DNA of 49,400 nucleotides from Actinomyces provencensis (GTDB taxonomy: Bacteria; Actinomycetota; Actinomycetes; Actinomycetales; Actinomycetaceae): assembly GCF_900155435.1 (NCBI RefSeq), contig NZ_LT700212.1:1050511-1099910 (forward strand). The letters run 5' to 3'. The first letter of the stretch is position 1. The number at the start of each line of letters is the position of its first letter. The position numbers and the translations under genes are program-made. Of the stretch, positions 16,405 through 22,847 are shown in pieces. The notes below the pieces were generated by a model. That model saw nothing but the letters and a program-made list of their open reading frames with translations. It ran no database searches and was not told where the DNA came from.

Positions 16405-16777
16405 CAGAGGCCCCCGCGTCGTCGATGACCCATCCCAACGCCGCCATAGCCCTGGGAGTCAACCCCAGAGCTTCCGACGCATAGCGGGCTTCCTGCGCCA
16501 TCCACGCCGACGCCGCGCCCGTGAGGATCGCGTCCTCATAGGCCACCAGCGCCGCCACGGTGCCCCGGCACGACTCGTCCCACTGGGAAGCCTGAGGGGA
16601 CTCCCACAGCTCCTTCCACCGCGCTTTCTGGGCACGGTTCCACGTCTCCTTGCACTGGGGTGGGATCGCTGGAACTGGCAGCTCCGAGCCCCCAGCAGGC
16701 AGCAGAACGGCTGCTTTCGCCCCGTTTTCGCGGTATGCGCGGCTGTTCCGCTTCGTCATGTTGCGGCTGACGCCCAC
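16397..16777 (-). CDS. Phage terminase small subunit-like protein
   Basis: A 126-residue protein starting at GTG 16777, with AAGGAG (16789 to 16784) six nt upstream. It has the actinophage small-terminase pattern: basic N-terminus, Pro-rich linker, WNRAQKARWKELWESPQASQWDES, a helical core, and C-terminal EARYASEALGLTPRAMAALGW matching the E-x-R...LGLTPxARxxL signature of P27-like TerS. It would recognise element DNA and direct it to a helper large terminase, which the element lacks. TTGACC (16879 to 16874) is a possible -35 for a separate late promoter. Confidence 0.78.
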   Translation of the reverse strand: MGVSRNMTKRNSRAYRENGAKAAVLLPAGGSELPVPAIPPQCKETWNRAQKARWKELWESPQASQWDESCRGTVAALVAYEDAILTGAASAWMAQEARYASEALGLTPRAMAALGWVIDDAGASGE

Positions 16778-16920
16778 GTCCTACTCCTTCAAATGCTCTC
16801 TGACCTGCACGAATGGTTGACCGGTTCGACCTGAGCGGTCCCCAAATCCCCTAGACACCTGTCCTGCGGTCTGGGTCAAGACTTGGCAAAGGGGTCACCC
16901 CCCACCCCTGCCGTGGCCGT

Positions 16921-16958
16921 GGCCGCTCGCTGGAGCTGGTGTGCTGGAGCGAGCGGCC
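16921..16958 (-). terminator. Hairpin directly after the capsid gene
   Basis: GGCCGCTCGCT (16921-16931) and its perfect complement (16948-16958) form an 11-bp stem with a 16-nt loop, beginning 25 nt past the capsid stop. It should terminate or stabilise the capsid message before terS. Confidence 0.65.
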
Positions 16959-16982
16959 AGGCTGGTGTCGGCGCGGTGTCGA

Positions 16983-17828
16983 TCAGGCGCTGAGCTTGAT
17001 CTTCTGGATCGCAGCGGCGTGGGGGAACGCGAAGGTGACTCGCATGATGGCGCGAGCTGCGACGCGATCGCTGGTGAAGTAGACGCTCTTGTCGATCTCC
17101 AGCACTGCGCCTTCACGGATGACGACGAAGGCGCGAGACTTCGGGATTCCCCAGACAGTGCCAGCGGTGACGGCCGGGGAGACCAGGAGCGGGATGCCGA
17201 GGATGAGGCGTCGCGTGGGCTGGGTCGGGTCCGTGCCGAGAAGCGGGCGGTTGCTGTCAGCTTCGTCCTTCAGCTTGGCGAGCGCGAGCGCATCAGCAGG
17301 GTTCGCGACCCACGTGTTGACGGTTGCTCCCACGGTCTCGGCCTGGGAGATGGCCTCGGCGAAGGGGTCGAGGTCGGCCCACGCGGTGGGTGCGGTAACG
17401 GTGCCGACGCCGACCAGGTCCTCCAGTCCCTTGGGCTGGTTGAGGTTGGCTCCCTGCTTGCCGAAGAATGCCCCGTCCACGCGGTTGACGATGGAGCGGG
17501 CGAGGCCGTCTCCGACAATCTGGGTGGCGGCGGGGCTGGAGTCGTTGGCGAGCTCCCGGGTGACGACGCTCAATCCTGCGACCTTGGCGGGGATGGCAAC
17601 GATCTCGTCGGGGATGGCGTCGGAGGGGTCGATCTCGGCGCCTTCGGCGGTCCACGCGGCGCTGGGGTCGTCGCTGATGACAGGGAAGTGGAGCTCGTGG
17701 GAGGCCGTGGTGACGACGGTGGAAGCCTGGGCGGCTGCCGAGTCGCGCGTGACGGGCTGGACGATGAGCTGGGCGTAGTCCTCGGGGAGGAGGCCGCCGA
17801 TTCCTTTGGTGTTGGTGAGCATGGTCAT
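16983..17828 (-). CDS. HK97-fold major capsid protein
   Basis: A 281-residue protein. Start ATG 17828 (MTMLTNTKGIGG) has AGGAA 8 nt upstream; longer N-terminal versions are Arg-rich and unlikely. HK97-type hallmarks are E-loop-like FPVISDDPSAAWTAEGAEI (about 48-66), spine-helix and P-domain ELANDSSPAATQIVGDGLARSI, the FFGKQGANLNQPKGL loop common in actinophage capsids, and a C-terminal strand region RVTFAFPHAAAIQKIKL. No N-terminal delta domain or protease is encoded; a separate scaffold gene precedes it. It is short for a phage capsid, compatible with a small satellite shell. Encapsulin is unlikely given the scaffold and terS neighbours. Confidence 0.88.
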   Translation of the reverse strand: MTMLTNTKGIGGLLPEDYAQLIVQPVTRDSAAAQASTVVTTASHELHFPVISDDPSAAWTAEGAEIDPSDAIPDEIVAIPAKVAGLSVVTRELANDSSPAATQIVGDGLARSIVNRVDGAFFGKQGANLNQPKGLEDLVGVGTVTAPTAWADLDPFAEAISQAETVGATVNTWVANPADALALAKLKDEADSNRPLLGTDPTQPTRRLILGIPLLVSPAVTAGTVWGIPKSRAFVVIREGAVLEIDKSVYFTSDRVAARAIMRVTFAFPHAAAIQKIKLSA

Positions 17829-17865
17829 GGTGTTCGTTCCTGATTCCCGGCGGCGCAAATGGAAG

Positions 17866-17911
17866 GGCGACCGCCGACGTTGTTCGCAAGGTTTCAACAT
17901 CGACGGTCGCC
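17866..17911 (-). promoter_or_regulatory. Long RNA hairpin upstream of the capsid start
   Basis: Two 17-nt arms (17866-17882 and 17895-17911) pair along their full length in the minus-strand RNA, with two G-U wobbles and a 12-nt loop. The structure ends 38 nt before the capsid ATG. It could protect or process the message, or regulate capsid translation relative to scaffold. Confidence 0.6.
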
Positions 17912-17986
17912 TCGACCATCAAGTCCTCCACAGGAGGTTCATTCCCGCCGGGTCCGGTCACCAACCGGTATCCCAACAGTTCAATG

Positions 17987-18003
17987 ATACCCGATGGGGG
18001 TAT
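17987..18003 (-). terminator. Weak hairpin after the scaffold gene
   Basis: ATACCC and GGGTAT pair around a 5-nt loop, seven nt after the scaffold stop. The 6-bp stem is weak and would be at most a partial terminator. Confidence 0.35.
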
Positions 18004-18009
18004 GGGGTG

Positions 18010-18546
18010 TCAGCCTCGGAGGGCGTCCTGCCACGACACATGCCGGGTCTGAGGGCCTGTCTTGACACCGCCTCCGGCAGATCCCTTGAAGCGGCGCGTG
18101 GGGGCCAACCCAAGGGTCTTGGTCGCGTCTCGCGCATCGGCCTGGAGCTGCTCGGCGTCGATCTGGCCGTCCTCGAAGTAGTCCCCCACCTTGTGGTCGG
18201 TGAGCCACAGGGACGCGGGCTGGTCGAGGATGTCGGCGAGCATCCCCTCAGCGATGGTGCGCTGGAGGTTGGTGACTGTCTCGGTGAGCTTGTCGCGCTC
18301 GGCCTCGGCTTCTCGCAGGCGGCGGCGGTAGCGGATCTCGCGGGCGGAACCGCCCTTGTGCTCCTCGTCGTTCTCGTCCTCGGTGAGGACCTTGTCCTGC
18401 TCGTCTTCGGTGGCCGTCTCCTCCTGCTGGGCTTCCTCGGTCGAGGTGTCCTCGGTGGTGGTGTCCTGCTCGTCCTGGTGTTCGGTGTCGCTCATGGTGG
18501 TCTCCTGCTCGTTCGTGTCGGTGGTGTTCTGTTCCTGCGTGCTCAT
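18010..18546 (-). CDS. Capsid scaffolding protein
   Basis: A 178-residue protein starting MSTQEQNTTD at ATG 18546, sharing ATGA with the preceding stop. Residues 1-63 are strongly acidic and Thr/Glu/Asp/Gln-rich. A coiled coil spans about 68-105 (REIRYRRRLREAEAERDKL). The C-terminal tail is Gly/Lys/Arg-containing. Acidic N-terminus, coiled coil and basic tail directly before a capsid gene is the classic phage scaffold layout (DUF4355-like). It should guide procapsid assembly and then leave. Confidence 0.87.
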   Translation of the reverse strand: MSTQEQNTTDTNEQETTMSDTEHQDEQDTTTEDTSTEEAQQEETATEDEQDKVLTEDENDEEHKGGSAREIRYRRRLREAEAERDKLTETVTNLQRTIAEGMLADILDQPASLWLTDHKVGDYFEDGQIDAEQLQADARDATKTLGLAPTRRFKGSAGGGVKTGPQTRHVSWQDALRG

Positions 18547-18764
18547 TGGATGTACTCCTCGGGGTAGTTGCTGGTGATCCAGTAGGTTCGGTTTCGCTTT
18601 CCGCCACAGTGAGTGGTTCTCCACGCGGGGAGGTCGTCCTCGCCTGGGCCCCACACGTGACGGTGTTCCTTGTGGCAGTAGGGGCACCTGACGTGGACGA
18701 CGCACACGTCGGGGTTGTCGGTGGGTGCGGTCTTGAAGGGGACCACCTCTGCTTCCCGCTTCAT
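18543..18764 (-). CDS. Small Cys/His zinc-binding protein upstream of scaffold
   Basis: A 73-residue protein, MKREAEVVPFKTAPTD at ATG 18764. It has VRCPYCHKEHRHVWGPG and a distal THCGGKRNRTYW, giving Cys/His ligands for one zinc. Overlaps of 4 nt at both ends show tight coupling. Similar small proteins occur in actinophage early and head operons; the specific role is unknown. Confidence 0.78.
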   Translation of the reverse strand: MKREAEVVPFKTAPTDNPDVCVVHVRCPYCHKEHRHVWGPGEDDLPAWRTTHCGGKRNRTYWITSNYPEEYIQ

Positions 18765-18931
18765 GCCAGGTCCTCATCTGTCCAGAAGGCCACGGGTGTC
18801 CCGTCCTCGGCGTGGACCACCTCGGCGGGGTGGGTCTTGGACTGCATCCACGCGGGGTTGCCGTCCACGTCCTCCCAGACGGTGACCTCGGTGATCTGCT
18901 GGCGCTCGGCGTCGAAGAGGATGTCGTTCAT
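18761..18931 (-). CDS. Hypothetical 56-residue satellite protein
   Basis: Starts MNDILFDAERQQ at ATG 18931 and ends in ATGA overlap with the next gene. It is acidic and Trp-containing (TVWEDVDGNPAWMQ, VAFWTDEDLA). No family is recognised. Four-base overlaps on both sides support a real gene despite its length. Confidence 0.72.
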   Translation of the reverse strand: MNDILFDAERQQITEVTVWEDVDGNPAWMQSKTHPAEVVHAEDGTPVAFWTDEDLA

Positions 18932-19293
18932 GCTGTTGCTCCTTCCTGTCGTCGGGTGAGGTCCACGACCTGGTCGGCGTGGACGGTGACGTGTGTGGTG
19001 ATCCGGTCGATGCTCGGCCCGGTGATCTCGACCTGGTAGCTGAACCCGCCGGGGACGGCCTCCGACGCCGCGAGCTCCACCCCGAGGCGCTGCCCCGTGG
19101 GATCGGTGGGGTCCGCGATCCGCCCTCGGGCGTCGAGGTGGCACACCACGCGGTCGGGGACGACGAGATCCATGTCAGCGGGGAACTCCCCCACTGGAGC
19201 GATGAACGTCACGGTCAGGTCCGTGTGTGGGACGGGGACACCCCCCGCCGCGTACCCGTGGGCGAACGTGCCCGTGACCTTGCCTGTTCTCAT
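18928..19293 (-). CDS. Fibre/minor-tail-like beta domain protein
   Basis: A 121-residue protein starting MRTGKVTGTFAHGYAAGG at ATG 19293. The pattern G-x-P-x-x-x-T-x-V-T-F, VCHLDARGRI, GVELAASEAVPGGFSYQVEITG and ADQVVDLTRR matches the N-terminal beta domain of actinophage minor tail/fibre proteins. That suggests a virion surface or decoration protein, consistent with its place just upstream of scaffold and capsid. The assignment is by pattern only. Confidence 0.68.
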   Translation of the reverse strand: MRTGKVTGTFAHGYAAGGVPVPHTDLTVTFIAPVGEFPADMDLVVPDRVVCHLDARGRIADPTDPTGQRLGVELAASEAVPGGFSYQVEITGPSIDRITTHVTVHADQVVDLTRRQEGATA

Positions 19294-19577
19294 GCTGCCG
19301 TTCCTTCCTGGTCGCGTGCTGCTGCCTGTCGTTGCTGTTGTGTCATCCCGCCGTAGAGGCCGGTCTCGTCCACCCACCGCAGCCCGTAGGCCCGGCAGAG
19401 GTCGAGGGCCGGGCACCGCTGGCAGGCGGGGGCGGCCAGGGCCTGCACCCTGGGGTCCTCGGAGATCGCCCGGTCGTCGTCACCGCAGGGGAGGACGTCG
19501 GCCTCGGCCAGCACCTGGTTGAGCCGGTCGAGGTCGTCGCGCTGGGCCTCGGAGAGGCGGGCTGGTGGGGTCCCCAT
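19290..19577 (-). CDS. WhiB-like iron-sulfur regulator encoded by the satellite
   Basis: A 95-residue protein starting at ATG 19577, one base after the RepA stop. It has the WhiB pattern: Cys31, then CQRC (Cys52, Cys55), then Cys61, followed by the turn GLYGGMT (consensus G-V/I-W-G-G). The C-terminus is short and only weakly basic (QQQRQAAARDQEG). WhiB proteins bind a 4Fe-4S cluster and sigma region 4 of the housekeeping sigma factor. Phage-borne WhiB (mycobacteriophage TM4) can repress host whiB2 and cause superinfection exclusion. A satellite copy could reprogramme host or helper transcription. Confidence 0.87.
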   Translation of the reverse strand: MGTPPARLSEAQRDDLDRLNQVLAEADVLPCGDDDRAISEDPRVQALAAPACQRCPALDLCRAYGLRWVDETGLYGGMTQQQRQAAARDQEGTAA

Positions 19578-19578
19578 G

Positions 19579-20904
19579 TCAGGCCACCTCCGGGATCTCG
19601 ATGGTGGGCTGTCCGGCGAGACGCCATGCCGAGTACTTCGCGGGGTTGAGGATCACGGGCTTGTCGCCCTTCTCCGGCATCACGCACTGTCCCCACCGAG
19701 GGTCTGTCCACTCTTCTGGAGTGGGGGGAGGTTCGACTTCTAACTTCCCCCCAAGAACCTCCCCCCTATAGGGGAGGATGGGGGAGGTTTCTAAGGTCCC
19801 CCCGGGGGATGTTGGGGGATGTTGGGGGAGGTTCGCGGTGATGAAGTACGCGAGGCCCCCGCCCCGGCCCTCACGCTTCCGGGACTCCACGGCCCCGTCG
19901 GCCACGAGCGCCTTCAACGCGGCGGTGAGGTCACTCTTCCGACCGCCCATCTTCTCCACGTCGTTCTTCGATGCGCCCGGATTGTCCGTGATGAACTGGA
20001 GGACCTCGGGGGCCTTGTCCACCGCGCGTCGCTCAGCACTGGCCTGGGCGCGGCCACCGCTGCCCGTGAGGGTGAGGCGGCGCGTCCCGGGGTCGAAGTA
20101 GAGCTCGTCCTCGGGCATGTCCACGTCACGGCCGACGGCACGCATGTACCTGGGCCCGTCCTCGACCTCCCCGCGCGTCAGGGTGACGATTGTGTCCGCC
20201 CAGTCCTCCAGGGCCGAGGAACCACGGGAGCGTTCCCCGTTCCACCCCGCGTGAGCCGTGAGGATGACGTCTCGGGCCCCGACGTCGCTGCGCGCCCACC
20301 GGTCGAGCCCCAGGAGCCACTTCCCGACCTCCCCAGCGTCATTCTGCGACGCCCCGTCGTAGGCCCGCCCGAACGGGTCCACGATGACGGTCTCCACGTC
20401 ATGGGCACGCAGGTACTCGGCCAGGGCGGCTCCGTCCTCGGGGTCAGACAGGGGGTTGCGGCCCCCGCGCAGGTTGGCCACCACGAGCCGGTCACCCGGG
20501 ATCCCGACCTCACGGGCCCACGTCGCGTAGGTGCGGCTGGACACCTCGAAGTTCAGCGCCGCGACGTTGCCGACCACCGGGATCACGTCGAGAGTGCCGA
20601 GGAACTTCTTCCCGAGGATCAGGGAGCGCGCCAAGTTCAGCGCCCACGTGGACTTGCCCGTCTTGCGCTGGGCGACCAGGAGGGTGCCCGCATCACTGGG
20701 GATGAGGCCCTCCACGCGGTAGGGCGCTTCTGGGGGCCGCTGGAGTACCTCGGCGAGCATGGCCACGTCGAGGTCGTGACCGAGGCGCTCTTCACGTCCG
20801 ATGATGCGCCGCGCGTCCCGGCGTGCCCGCTGCCGGGCGATCTCCTCTGCAAGGAACAGTTCATAGCGCTCCTGGGAGGTCAGGGAGTCGTCAATCTCGT
20901 TCAT
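19579..20904 (-). CDS. RepA-like AAA/RecA-fold replication ATPase
   Basis: A 441-residue protein starting at ATG 20904, sharing ATGA with the upstream gene. Residues about 60-280 are an AAA_25/RepA-type hexameric ATPase: Walker A variant QRKTGKST (79-86), NFEVSSRTY, Walker B TVIVDPFGRA (172-181) and a DVILTAHAGWNGERSRGSS sensor segment. About 300-345 forms a winged helix (PGASKNDVEKMGGRKSDLTAAL) likely to bind origin DNA. The C-terminal segment 370-400 is Pro/Gly-rich because its coding DNA carries iteron-like repeats. It is the probable initiator/helicase of the element. Confidence 0.85.
   Translation of the reverse strand: MNEIDDSLTSQERYELFLAEEIARQRARRDARRIIGREERLGHDLDVAMLAEVLQRPPEAPYRVEGLIPSDAGTLLVAQRKTGKSTWALNLARSLILGKKFLGTLDVIPVVGNVAALNFEVSSRTYATWAREVGIPGDRLVVANLRGGRNPLSDPEDGAALAEYLRAHDVETVIVDPFGRAYDGASQNDAGEVGKWLLGLDRWARSDVGARDVILTAHAGWNGERSRGSSALEDWADTIVTLTRGEVEDGPRYMRAVGRDVDMPEDELYFDPGTRRLTLTGSGGRAQASAERRAVDKAPEVLQFITDNPGASKNDVEKMGGRKSDLTAALKALVADGAVESRKREGRGGGLAYFITANLPQHPPTSPGGTLETSPILPYRGEVLGGKLEVEPPPTPEEWTDPRWGQCVMPEKGDKPVILNPAKYSAWRLAGQPTIEIPEVA
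19724..19833 (+). repeat. Iteron-like repeats inside the replication gene (candidate origin)
   Basis: GGGGGAGGTT occurs at 19724-19733, 19780-19789 and 19824-19833. GGGGGATGTT occurs at 19804-19813 and 19814-19823, so the last three units are contiguous 10-mers. Inverted relatives lie at 19742-19752 and 19756-19765, and a perfect palindrome CCCCTATAGGGG at 19763-19774. All sit within the 3' coding part of the RepA-like gene, recalling lambda ori inside gene O. Confidence 0.68.
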
Positions 20905-21287
20905 CGCCGCGCACCTCCCCGCAGAGGAGTCGCCGGGCTCCTGCCCTCAGTTGCGGCGCCGTGAATCTCCGCGACAAGTTCCCGCCACCCACACCCCGCG
21001 AACCATCTCTTCTCCCTCAGGTGCCGCGTCCAGTCCTCGACCTCGGCCACGGTCCGCACACGGTCCGTCTCGATGTTGTAGGCACCCACCGGCTCGTCAG
21101 CGTCCCCGCGTAGGCACCGCGTGTGGGACACCTGCCAGCGTGCGTGAGGCACCGACGTGTCAGCGGTCGCGGCCCAAGCGTCCGCACGGTCCATCCAGAT
21201 GTAGCCGTCGCCGCCACGAATGACATGCCCGCACCGTTCGCACCGCCACGTCACGCGGTCGCCCCTGAGTGTCACGCGCGTACTCAC
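20901..21287 (-). CDS. Hypothetical zinc-binding satellite protein
   Basis: A 128-residue protein starting at GTG 21287, overlapping the preceding stop as GTGA. WRCERCGHVIRGGDGY near the N-terminus and SHTRC about 40 residues later give a four-ligand zinc site. A helical C-terminal half follows (VAEVEDWTRHLREKRW). It precedes the replication ATPase and overlaps it as ATGA, so it may be a replication accessory, but no family is recognised. Confidence 0.75.
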   Translation of the reverse strand: MSTRVTLRGDRVTWRCERCGHVIRGGDGYIWMDRADAWAATADTSVPHARWQVSHTRCLRGDADEPVGAYNIETDRVRTVAEVEDWTRHLREKRWFAGCGWRELVAEIHGAATEGRSPATPLRGGARR

Positions 21288-21637
21288 GCTGCCCACCCCC
21301 CAACCTCGGTCGGGCTGGGCATGGCGGCGATGCGCTCCTCCTGGGCTCGTGCCAGGGCCGCACGCTCACGGTCACCTCGGAGGTCGCACAGGGCGCTCCA
21401 GGAGACCCCAGAGGCCGCCTCACGGGCGATACGCACCTGCTCACGCTGGGCCGCTGCCATGTCCGCCACCGCGTCGCTGTAGCCGCGCTGGTAGTCATCC
21501 GTGATGACGTGCACGACACGCACGTCCTCGAAGGCACTGGAGCGACCGACCTCGTAGGCGTAGGTCACCACGCGATTGATGAGACCCCGGTAGTCGGGAC
21601 CGAGGACCGCGTGCAGCTGCTCGAACAGGCTGCTCAT
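21284..21637 (-). CDS. Hypothetical helical satellite protein
   Basis: A 117-residue mainly helical protein, MSSLFEQLHAVLGPDY at ATG 21637. It contains YQRGYSDAVADMAAAQREQVRIAREAA, a likely amphipathic or coiled helix. Both ends overlap neighbours by 4 nt. Function unknown. Confidence 0.75.
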   Translation of the reverse strand: MSSLFEQLHAVLGPDYRGLINRVVTYAYEVGRSSAFEDVRVVHVITDDYQRGYSDAVADMAAAQREQVRIAREAASGVSWSALCDLRGDRERAALARAQEERIAAMPSPTEVGGWAA

Positions 21638-21915
21638 TCGGAGATCACCCCCACCACGTCGAGGCGGGCAAGGGCAACGACGGCGGCGTGGCCGCGATCC
21701 TGGGCGCGCTCGGCTGCACGCTGGGCACTGGGCAGGTTCAGGAACACGCGGCGACGCAGGCGGTCCTCGCCGACCTCGACCACAACGACGAAGGCGCCCT
21801 GGACGTACTGGGCGAGACGATCAGCGGCGGGTACACTGGAAGTGTTCGCCTGCCCGTGAACATCTCGGTCCGCCTCGGTCTCCCAGCCGGGGCGGATTTC
21901 ATTTGCGCCGATCAA
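21634..21915 (-). CDS. Hypothetical 93-residue satellite protein
   Basis: Starts MIGANEIRPGWETEAD at ATG 21915. The centre is beta-rich (GAFVVVVEVGEDRLRRRVFL), followed by an Ala/Arg-rich helix (AQRAAERAQDRGHAAVVAL). Four-base overlaps on both sides. No family recognised. Confidence 0.72.
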   Translation of the reverse strand: MIGANEIRPGWETEADRDVHGQANTSSVPAADRLAQYVQGAFVVVVEVGEDRLRRRVFLNLPSAQRAAERAQDRGHAAVVALARLDVVGVISE

Positions 21916-22217
21916 GCTGCGTCACCCCCGAGGGTGGCGAGCTCGCGCTCGGCGGCTTCGCCTTCCGCAACCACCTTGCGCGCACGGCGCGCCTTGGCGG
22001 ACTTCAGGGCGAGGCGCTGGAAGTAGGCCTTACGGAGATGCTCGGCACGAATTGCTCGCTCGGCAGGGTCGAGGAGGCCTTCCGGGTCCACCTCGCGCTC
22101 GAACTTCGCCATGAGGGCTGCGCGCGCGGGTGCGGTACGGGCGGAACGATCCGGTGTGTGGGCCCATGATTCGTGAGCTGCAATGCTCGCTGTGAGACTA
22201 CGAGTGTCTGATGACAT
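21912..22217 (-). CDS. First gene of the satellite leftward operon, hypothetical
   Basis: A 101-residue basic helical protein, MSSDTRSLTASIAAHESWAH at ATG 22217, with GAGAGG about 10 nt upstream. The motif HESWAHTPDRSARTAPARAA followed by a charged helix (AERAIRAEHLRKAYFQRLALKSAKARRARK) recalls small conserved actinophage early proteins of unknown role. It heads a run of genes joined by 4-nt overlaps or a 1-nt gap down to the scaffold gene at 18010. Transcription probably starts in the palindromic promoter at 22293-22323. Confidence 0.77.
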   Translation of the reverse strand: MSSDTRSLTASIAAHESWAHTPDRSARTAPARAALMAKFEREVDPEGLLDPAERAIRAEHLRKAYFQRLALKSAKARRARKVVAEGEAAERELATLGGDAA

Positions 22218-22291
22218 GGCAGACTGACCTCTCGGTCTAGTCTGCGGCGCCCGTCTCGCAGTCCTTCCGGGAACCCCCGGGGCCTATGCGC

Positions 22292-22323
22292 TTGACACTA
22301 CACCCGCTACGGTGTGCTGTCAT
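22292..22323. promoter_or_regulatory. Palindromic promoter/operator of the satellite operon
   Basis: TGACACTACACC (22293-22304) and GGTGTGCTGTCA (22311-22322) form an imperfect 12-bp inverted repeat around 6 nt. On the minus strand ATGACA (22323 to 22318), 17 nt and TAGTGT (22300 to 22295) give a promoter for the operon starting at 22217. On the plus strand TTGACA (22292-22297), 17 nt and TGCTGT give a weaker opposing promoter. A dimeric repressor bound here would block both. Confidence 0.62.
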
Positions 22324-22847
22324 CCATCGACAATGCTCCCGCGTGTCACGGGCCCGAGAGGGACAATCCTTGACCCAGCTGGGCCCGGGGTGGGTTCGCC
22401 GACGATCTCGAACGTCTCAGTCGAATCACCTACCGCCCATGGCCGTCCTGCGTTCGGTCCCGCCCGCATGATCAACGCACCACCGACGGATACCTCAGCG
22501 GCGGCATATGCCGACGGGATAATGGCCCACCCACGACGACAGTCCGGGCACACTGCAACTGCGCTTGGCCAGAACCCCGTTATCTCATGCCCACGATCAA
22601 CCGGAGCTGCCCAAGCAGGAAGTGTCCGCCCCTTCATCCGGTACCGAGAAATGAGGTACCAGGTTCCAATCACCCCATCATCGTCGGGACCGACAAAGAA
22701 CCTTGCAAGCCGTCGCCCCCTCCCGGGCTTGCAAATGCAGGTGATGGCGGAGCCTCGAAGCTCCCGAAAGGTCCCTGCCTTCACACCGGCGAGGATCTCC
22801 TGTGCATTCTCCTCGGCTTGCCCGAGATCGACACGTTGATCCGTCAC
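22320..22847 (-). CDS. Hypothetical protein coupled to the integrase
   Basis: A 175-residue protein starting at GTG 22847, sharing GTGA with the integrase stop. The N-terminus is acidic and helical (DLGQAEENAQEILAGV). A beta-rich core has Cys residues (SAITCICKPGRG) and a CPDC knuckle in AVCPDCRRGWAIIPSAY. It could be an excisionase-like or immunity factor given its position, but no family is recognised. Its 3' end overlaps the palindromic promoter region. Confidence 0.72.
   Translation of the reverse strand: MTDQRVDLGQAEENAQEILAGVKAGTFRELRGSAITCICKPGRGRRLARFFVGPDDDGVIGTWYLISRYRMKGRTLPAWAAPVDRGHEITGFWPSAVAVCPDCRRGWAIIPSAYAAAEVSVGGALIMRAGPNAGRPWAVGDSTETFEIVGEPTPGPAGSRIVPLGPVTRGSIVDG

Noticed and set aside
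16983-17828. Encapsulin nanocompartment
   Set aside because: HK97 fold alone would allow it, but the adjacent scaffold, terminase small subunit, integrase and replication gene point to a phage satellite.
22312-22839. 175-residue plus-strand frame
   Set aside because: Exact antisense shadow of the gene coupled to the integrase; Ser/Pro/Arg-rich with no start signal.
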